Below are positions 34,513 to 38,978 of a stretch of DNA of 38,978 nt, piece by piece (position 1 is the stretch's first letter; every line of letters begins with the position of its first letter). A program made the position numbers and the translations under genes. This DNA is from Streptosporangiaceae bacterium. GTDB taxonomy: Bacteria; Actinomycetota; Actinomycetes; Streptosporangiales; Streptosporangiaceae. Below the pieces are notes generated by a model that was not told the DNA's origin, did no database searches, and worked only from the letters and a program-made list of their open reading frames with translations. The stretch is taken from the NCBI GenBank assembly GCA_030041195.1, contig JASHOI010000251.1, positions 1 to 38,978 on the forward strand. Direction: 5' to 3'.

Positions 34513-35184
34513 TCAGCCCGGATAGCCGGTACCGGTGCCGGCGTCGGCCAGGCTCTCCGCGGCCTTCGGGCGCCTGCGCAGCTGCCAGACCAGGAAGCTG
34601 CCGAGGATGACCCCGACGGCGATCGCGGTGGTATGGCCGACGGCGGACACGTTGAGCTGGCTCAGCCCGCCGAAGATGTCGCCGACGACGACGAGCAGCA
34701 CGAGGTCGATCGCTGCCACCGCCCGTGCCAGCCAGGAGCCGTACAGCAGGACCACCACGATCGCGGACACCACCACGTACGAGGGCCCCACGTCGATGAG
34801 GAACTTGTCGGCCGCGGGCAGCGACCCGTGCGCCACCCGGTAGCCGACGATCCCCTCGCTGACGAGCGTGCCGATCACCTGCCCGGCCGCGCACACCAGC
34901 GCGGTCCGCCAGTTGCCGAGCACCTTGTTGGCGCCGAACAGCGCCATCGCGATCAGGAACGGCCACGCGAGCCAGTACCCCTGGGCCACGAACGCGGAGA
35001 CCACCAGCGAGCCGACCGGGTCGTGCTGGAGGTTGTACACGCTCGTGCTCGCCCACACGGTGAACGCGTTCAGGGCACGCGGGGACAGCACCGAGCAGAC
35101 CGTCTCGGTGATCACAAACGCGATCAGATAGACCCAGGCCACCGCGTAGGACCTGAAGATCGTGTTCAGGTCCGGCCGCCTCAT
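34513..35184 (-). CDS. Rhomboid-like polytopic membrane protein
   Basis: 223 residues with six or seven hydrophobic segments. The order of motifs is rhomboid-like: ASTSVYNLQHDPVGSLVVSAF after segment 1 (like the N(L)xHxPxxSxxxSAF loop of actinobacterial rhomboid-like proteins), a possible active-site Ser in DVGPSYVVVSA, and a His in SAVGHTTAIAVG two segments later. If the Ser and His are partners it would be an intramembrane serine protease, but GPSY differs from the usual GxSG, so a pseudoprotease is equally possible. The start ATG at 35184 has no visible ribosome site. Confidence 0.6.
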   Translation of the reverse strand: MRRPDLNTIFRSYAVAWVYLIAFVITETVCSVLSPRALNAFTVWASTSVYNLQHDPVGSLVVSAFVAQGYWLAWPFLIAMALFGANKVLGNWRTALVCAAGQVIGTLVSEGIVGYRVAHGSLPAADKFLIDVGPSYVVVSAIVVVLLYGSWLARAVAAIDLVLLVVVGDIFGGLSQLNVSAVGHTTAIAVGVILGSFLVWQLRRRPKAAESLADAGTGTGYPG

Positions 35185-35231
35185 GAAACCAGCGTAGAAG
35201 GCAAAGCTGAGGATTCGCCCGGTCTGGCAAC

Positions 35232-35261
35232 TAGCAGAAATCTGATAATAGAATTCTGCTA
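35232..35261. promoter_or_regulatory. Inverted repeat at the padR start, candidate autoregulatory operator
   Basis: TAGCAGAA (35232-35239) and TTCTGCTA (35254-35261) are perfect 8-base arms 14 bases apart. They bracket a -10-like GATAAT (35244-35249), and the last base of the right arm is the A of the PadR ATG. A dimeric repressor bound here would cover both promoter and start, fitting PadR autoregulation. Confidence 0.6.
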
Positions 35262-35821
35262 TGCCTCGAGATGCACTCGCTCACCCGGTCGTACTGGCCG
35301 CGCTCGGCGCACTGCTGGAACATCCGATGCACGCGTATCAGCTTGCCGGGGTGCTCGCCGAGCGCGGCGTCCCGGTCAACCGGGGGTCGCTCTACGACAC
35401 CCTGGAGGCGATGACCCGCGCCGGCTGGGTTGAGCCACGGCCAGCCGAGCGCGCGGGGGCTCGCCCGCAGCGAACCCCGTACGCCCTCACCCAGGAAGGC
35501 CAGGCGGAACTGGTCCGGCGGCTGGACGCCCAGATCCGCACGCCCCGCCGGGAATTTCCCGAGTTCCTCGGCGCGGTCAGCCACCTCGGCGTGCTCGGCG
35601 CGCGGCGGGCCGCCGACGCGCTGGCGCAGCGGGCCAGGCGGCTGGCCGCGCTCATCGCCGAAAACCAGCGGCACCTGGACGAGGCACTGGCCGGCGGAAG
35701 GGTTCCCCGCCTGTTCGTGATCGAGGCCGAGTACGCGCTGGCGACGCTGCGGGCCGAAGAGGACTGGGTGCTCGCGCTGGCCGAAGACATCAGGGAGGGA
35801 CGACTGGTATGGCCGCGCTGA
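35261..35821 (+). CDS. PadR-family transcriptional regulator
   Basis: 186 residues. The N-terminal winged helix (about 8-85) shows the PadR pattern: VVLAALGALLEHPMHAYQLAGVLAERG, then VNRGSLYDTLEAMTRAGWVEP (recognition helix and turn) and the wing YALTQEGQAELVRRL. The C-terminal helices (about 110-180) form the dimerisation and effector part, of the longer PadR type with an extra domain. ATG 35261 has no ribosome site and is about 11 bases after a GATAAT box, so the mRNA may be nearly leaderless. The gene overlaps the next by 13 bases, so the following hydrolase-like gene is probably its target and cotranscribed. Confidence 0.9.
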   Translation: MPRDALAHPVVLAALGALLEHPMHAYQLAGVLAERGVPVNRGSLYDTLEAMTRAGWVEPRPAERAGARPQRTPYALTQEGQAELVRRLDAQIRTPRREFPEFLGAVSHLGVLGARRAADALAQRARRLAALIAENQRHLDEALAGGRVPRLFVIEAEYALATLRAEEDWVLALAEDIREGRLVWPR

Positions 35822-36786
35822 CCTTCGGCATCTACCCCGGCAGCGCCGTAGGACATGCCGACGCGGCCGGCCCGCCAGACCGGCCGGACCGGATCAACCA
35901 CGCGCTCGCCCAGCTCCAGGGCCCCGCAGGCCGGCCGTTCATCGTCCGGGCCTACGACGGGTACGCCGACCCGGGCGACACCGTCCACGCCACGTCCCTG
36001 CAGGCGCCGCCGGGATACGACCGGTACCTCGGCGGCGGCCGGGTGCTCGACCTGGTCGTCCAGTACCACTCGCGCTCCGGTGACGTCGACGGCTACTGCG
36101 CGTTCATCGAGAGGCTCATCGACCATCACGGCGAGCACCTCGCCACCCTTCAGGTCGGCGAGGAACCCAATATCACCGGCGACCCCAACCTGGATGGCGG
36201 CTACCCCCGCGTCATCGAGGCGGTCATCGCCGGAGTGCGCGCCGCCAAGGACAAGGCCCTCCGCAGCGGATACCCGGGCCTGAAGATCGGCTGCAACAGC
36301 TCGCCGCTGCTCGGTCCGCACGCCGCGTTCTTCGTCGAGCTCACCCGGGCCGGCGGAGAGCAGTTCATCGCCGATCTCGACTACGTCGGCCTCGACTTCT
36401 TCCCCGACGTATTCCGCGCCATCGCGCCCGCCCGTTTGGATCCGGTCGTCCAGGCCCTCCTCGAAACACATCGCCGGGATGCCCTGGCTCCGGCCGGCCT
36501 CGGTCACCTGCCGCTGGTGATCACCGAGCACGGCTGGCCCACCGGGCCGGGCCGGACGGCCGAACGCCAGGCCGAAGTCCTCCGCACCGTCATCGCCGTG
36601 GTTTCCCGCAACGCCCGGGCACTCAACATCACCGGTTACATCCACCACACGCTGCGTGACGCCCGCTCCGCCGGATCCGGGATCTTCTGCCAGTTCGGGC
36701 TGATGACCGACGACTACACCCCCAAGCCCGCCTTCCACGCCTACCGGAACCTGATAAACGCGCAAAACACAAGGTCAAAGGCTTGA
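35809..36786 (+). CDS. Clan-A-like glycoside hydrolase of unknown specificity
   Basis: 325 residues, no signal peptide. The sequence suggests a beta/alpha barrel: TFGIYPGSAVGH at strand 1, PFIVRAYDGY, VLDLVVQYH, then LATLQVGEEPNITGDP with Glu 118/119 in the place of the acid/base of clan A enzymes (usually NE or NEP), LDYVGLDFFPDVF, and PLVITEHGWPTG with Glu 240 in the place of the nucleophile. It ends with a long terminal helix. The spacing of about 120 residues between the two Glu fits clan A. The second Glu of EEP rather than NEP is unusual. Its start lies in the end of padR. The natural substrate is not indicated. Confidence 0.62.
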   Translation: MAALTFGIYPGSAVGHADAAGPPDRPDRINHALAQLQGPAGRPFIVRAYDGYADPGDTVHATSLQAPPGYDRYLGGGRVLDLVVQYHSRSGDVDGYCAFIERLIDHHGEHLATLQVGEEPNITGDPNLDGGYPRVIEAVIAGVRAAKDKALRSGYPGLKIGCNSSPLLGPHAAFFVELTRAGGEQFIADLDYVGLDFFPDVFRAIAPARLDPVVQALLETHRRDALAPAGLGHLPLVITEHGWPTGPGRTAERQAEVLRTVIAVVSRNARALNITGYIHHTLRDARSAGSGIFCQFGLMTDDYTPKPAFHAYRNLINAQNTRSKA

Positions 36787-36812
36787 CAGCGATCGAATCT
36801 ATGTTCGATATT
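36783..36812 (+). promoter_or_regulatory. SOS-controlled promoter of imuA'
   Basis: A perfect -35 TTGACA (36783-36788) and a -10-like GATATT (36807-36812) are 18 bases apart. The LexA box TCGAATCTATGTTCGA at 36793-36808 lies between them and matches 11 of 12 fixed bases of the actinobacterial box TCGAAC-N4-GTTCGA. The -35 overlaps the stop codon of the previous gene. Transcription would start about at the imuA' ATG (36819). Confidence 0.85.
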
Positions 36813-36818
36813 TGATCG

Positions 36819-37538
36819 ATGGGGGCAAAAGCCGCGCAGCTGGCCGAGCTGTCCTTGCGGCGCGGATCGCATGGTGCGCTGGCGGGGAAGGCCCTGCTGC
36901 CGAGGGAAACGGCGCTGCCCGATGAGGCCGTGCTGCCGGTCCTCCCGGCGCTGCGCGCGCTGCTCCCCGGCCTGCGGCGGGGCTCGGTCGTCGCGGCCGG
37001 GCCCTGGAGCCTGCTCTGCCTGGCGCTGGCCGCGGGCGCTTCGGCGGCGGGGGCCTGGTGCGCGGTGGTGGGGCTGCCGCAGCTTGGGGTGGCGGCAGCG
37101 GCGGACGCGGGCCTGGACCCGGACCGGATGCTGCTGATCGCGGACCCCGGCGCCGCCTGGCCACAGGTGGTGGCCTCGCTTCTGGACGGCTGTGAGCTTG
37201 TGCTGCTTCGCCCGCCGGACCGGCCGTCCGCCCAGCTCCGGCGGCGGGTCGAGGCCACCGTGCGCCGCTTCGGCGGCGTTCTCGTTGTGGCGGGGGAGTG
37301 GGACGGTGCGCAGACCCGGCTGTCCATCGCCCAGCAGGAATGGACGGGGACCGGAACCGGCCACGGGCGGCTGCGTGCCCGCCGGGTCCAGGTGGTCGCG
37401 GACGGCAGGGGCGGGGCGGCGCAGCCGCGAGCCGAGTGGCTGTGGCTTCCCGGGCCCGACGGGTCGGTGACCGCCGCTGCGGACCAGACCAAAGCCGCTC
37501 GCGACCCGTTCTGGCCGGAAATAAGGAGTACCGGTTGA
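36819..37538 (+). CDS. imuA': ImuA'-type RecA-like mutasome protein
   Basis: 239 residues. It resembles the RecA core but with a degenerate P loop (AAGPWSLLCLALAAG where RecA has GPESSGKTT), followed by GAWCAVVGLPQLGVAAAADAGLDPDRMLLIADPG and LDGCELVLLRPP. With ImuB and DnaE2 it makes up the actinobacterial mutagenic repair complex; ImuA' is required for damage-induced mutation but its biochemical act is poorly known. The gene overlaps imuB by 4 bases (TTGA). ATG 36819 has no ribosome site and sits at the expected transcription start, so the transcript is probably leaderless. Confidence 0.85.
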   Translation: MGAKAAQLAELSLRRGSHGALAGKALLPRETALPDEAVLPVLPALRALLPGLRRGSVVAAGPWSLLCLALAAGASAAGAWCAVVGLPQLGVAAAADAGLDPDRMLLIADPGAAWPQVVASLLDGCELVLLRPPDRPSAQLRRRVEATVRRFGGVLVVAGEWDGAQTRLSIAQQEWTGTGTGHGRLRARRVQVVADGRGGAAQPRAEWLWLPGPDGSVTAAADQTKAARDPFWPEIRSTG

Positions 37539-38953
37539 GGCGGACCGGCGCGCCGCCGCGGGTGCTCGTGGTGTGGTGCCCGGACTGGCCTGATCGCGGT
37601 ACGGAGGCCTTCGAGCAGGTGGTGACCGCGGTGGAAGAGCTCTGCCCGCGGGTCGAGGTGCTGCGGGTGGGTGCCTGTGCCATCGGCGCCCGCGGGCCTG
37701 CCCGGTATTTCGGCGGGGAGGAGGCTCTGGCGGGGAAGATCATTGACGCCGTTGCCCGCCGCGGGCACGCCTGCCGGGTCGGCGTCGCCGACGGCGTGTT
37801 CGCCGCGCAGCTCGCAGCGCGGGCCGCGCGGGCCGAGCCCCTGATCGTGGCGCCCGGCGAGACGCCGGCGTTCCTCGCCCCTTGCCCGGTCGGCACGCTG
37901 GAAGACCCGGAGCTGGCCGACCTGCTGCCCCGGCTGGGCATCAGGACGCTGGGGGAGTTCGCCGCGCTGCCGGCGGTCGAGGCGGGAAACCGGTTCGGCG
38001 CGCAGGGGGCGATCGCGCACCGCCTGGCGCGCGGCCTGGATGCCCGGCCGCTGGTGCCCCGCCCGCCGTCTGCCGACCTCTCTGTTTCGGTTGAGTTCGA
38101 CCCGCCGGCCGGGCAGTCCGAGCCGGTGGTGTTCGCCGCCAAGGCGCTCGCCGAGCAGATGCACGCGGGCCTCGCCGCCAAGGGACTGGCCTGTGTGCGC
38201 GTGCAGGCCCAGGTGACCTGCGCCGACGGTCAGGAACTCACCCGGTTGTGGCGGCACGACGGGCTGCTTTCCGCGGTGGCGGTGGCCGAGCGGGTGCGCT
38301 GGCAGCTGGCCGGCTGGCGGCCGGCCGGCTGGCGGCTGGCCGGTGGCGACGCGGACGAGGGCGACGCGGACGAGGGGGGCGCGGTCGGCGGGATCACCCT
38401 GCTGCGGCTGGTTCCCGACCAGCTCGTGCGCGCCACCGGCCGTCAGCTCGGCCTGTGGGGCGACGCAGTGGTCAGCGATCGGGTGGCGCGCGCCGCCCTC
38501 CGGGTGCAGGCCATGCTGGGGCATGGCTCGGTGGTGCGCCCGCTGCTGGCCGGCGGCCGCGACCCGGCCGAGCAGGTGACACCGGTGCCGTTCGGCGACG
38601 CGGCCGACCCGGCGCTTCCCTCCGGTCGTCCCTGGCCCGGCCGGCTCCCGGCCCCGGCCCCGGCCACGGTCTATCCGGTCCCGCTGCCGGCCAGGGTCAT
38701 CGACGCCTCGGGTGCCGCGGTGACCGTTACCGGGCGGGCGCTCGTTTCCGCGCCCCCCGCCCGGTTGTCGGCCGACGGCGGCCCGTGGCTGGCGGTCACC
38801 TCCTGGGCCGGCCCGTGGCCGGTCACCGAACGGTGGTGGCGTCCGGAGAGCGCGCGCCGGCGGGCCAGGTTCCAGCTGGTCGCCGGCGACGGGAGCGCCT
38901 GGCTGGCCGCGGTGCAAGACGGCCAGTGGCAGATCGAGGCCAGCTACGACTGA
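37535..38953 (+). CDS. imuB: ImuB-like Y-family polymerase homologue (mutasome hub)
   Basis: 472 residues. The palm and finger regions are recognisable (VLVVWCPDWP, GPARYFGGEEAL, CRVGVADGVFAAQLAARAA, LGIRTLGEFAALPA), but the acidic residues of active Y-family polymerases are not in place, as in known ImuB proteins, so it is expected to be catalytically inert. QLGLWG at 304-309 matches the beta-clamp-binding motif of mycobacterial ImuB (QLPLWG). An inserted repeat (GWRPAGWRLAGGDADEGDADEGG) lies near 257-279. A long Pro/Trp-rich C-terminal part would bind ImuA' and DnaE2. TTG 37535 follows AAGGAG and overlaps the imuA' stop; dnaE2 may lie beyond the window. Confidence 0.92.
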   Translation: MRRTGAPPRVLVVWCPDWPDRGTEAFEQVVTAVEELCPRVEVLRVGACAIGARGPARYFGGEEALAGKIIDAVARRGHACRVGVADGVFAAQLAARAARAEPLIVAPGETPAFLAPCPVGTLEDPELADLLPRLGIRTLGEFAALPAVEAGNRFGAQGAIAHRLARGLDARPLVPRPPSADLSVSVEFDPPAGQSEPVVFAAKALAEQMHAGLAAKGLACVRVQAQVTCADGQELTRLWRHDGLLSAVAVAERVRWQLAGWRPAGWRLAGGDADEGDADEGGAVGGITLLRLVPDQLVRATGRQLGLWGDAVVSDRVARAALRVQAMLGHGSVVRPLLAGGRDPAEQVTPVPFGDAADPALPSGRPWPGRLPAPAPATVYPVPLPARVIDASGAAVTVTGRALVSAPPARLSADGGPWLAVTSWAGPWPVTERWWRPESARRRARFQLVAGDGSAWLAAVQDGQWQIEASYD

Positions 38954-38978
38954 CTCGCCCGGCCCGCCACGACTGGCT

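Noticed and set aside
36629..38917. A 762-codon open frame on the minus strand opposite imuA'-imuB
   Set aside because: The sense genes have SOS control, coupling and known motifs; the antisense peptide is Pro/Arg/Ala low-complexity.

Overview
The window is chromosomal DNA of a high-GC actinomycete. The GC content is high, GTG and TTG starts are common, and genes often overlap by 4 to 20 bases. Three copies of a conservon-type (cvnABCD) signalling cluster, an actinobacterial imuA'-imuB pair behind a TCGAA-type SOS box, and GT-C mannosyltransferases of the PimE and MptB type all point to filamentous or related Actinobacteria. I cannot name a genus. No phage, transposase, CRISPR array or restriction system was seen.

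Layout. 1-3.7 kb: the end of a GH26-like glycoside hydrolase, a PAP2-type membrane phosphatase, a small repeat-tailed protein, a zinc-ribbon FHA protein and an acyl-CoA dehydrogenase. 3.7-16.5 kb: three related conservon loci. Locus 1 (3.77-4.23 kb) keeps only cvnC (DUF742) plus a 14-codon stump of the Roadblock gene cvnB. Locus 2 (6.1-11 kb) is a full cvnA-B-C-D operon. Locus 3 (12.2-16.5 kb) is cvnA-C-D with cvnB cleanly removed, leaving a 17-codon stump. Loci 1 and 2 are each followed by a convergent, orphan NMT1/SsuA-like solute-binding lipoprotein. An AT-rich gap and a CAU-anticodon tRNA lie between loci 1 and 2. Both cvnA genes have a short upstream ORF overlapping their start codon.

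16.5-24.5 kb: a CocE/S15-type hydrolase followed by a peptide ABC importer (fused DppD-DppF ATPase, two permeases) and a convergent family 5 binding lipoprotein, separated from the permease by a 16-bp perfect hairpin. 24.8-27.8 kb: two convergent GT-C mannosyltransferases with overlapping 3' ends. 27.9-30.2 kb: a cytidylate-kinase-like protein and a DHA2 drug/proton antiporter. 30.3-33.8 kb: a Zn/Mn ABC importer (binding protein, ATPase, two permeases) behind a candidate Zur-type box. 33.8-36.8 kb: a DUF899 thioredoxin-like protein, a rhomboid-like membrane protein, and a PadR regulator coupled to a clan-A-like glycoside hydrolase. 36.8-38.95 kb: the SOS-controlled imuA'-imuB mutasome genes, probably with a leaderless imuA' mRNA.

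The most unusual part is the conservon block. The copies share stretches of more than 110 nt of identical DNA in the kinase core but have divergent sensor domains. Two of three copies have lost the Roadblock gene while keeping its start region. The only intact Roadblock protein visible (9401-9835) may serve all three loci; that last step is inference.
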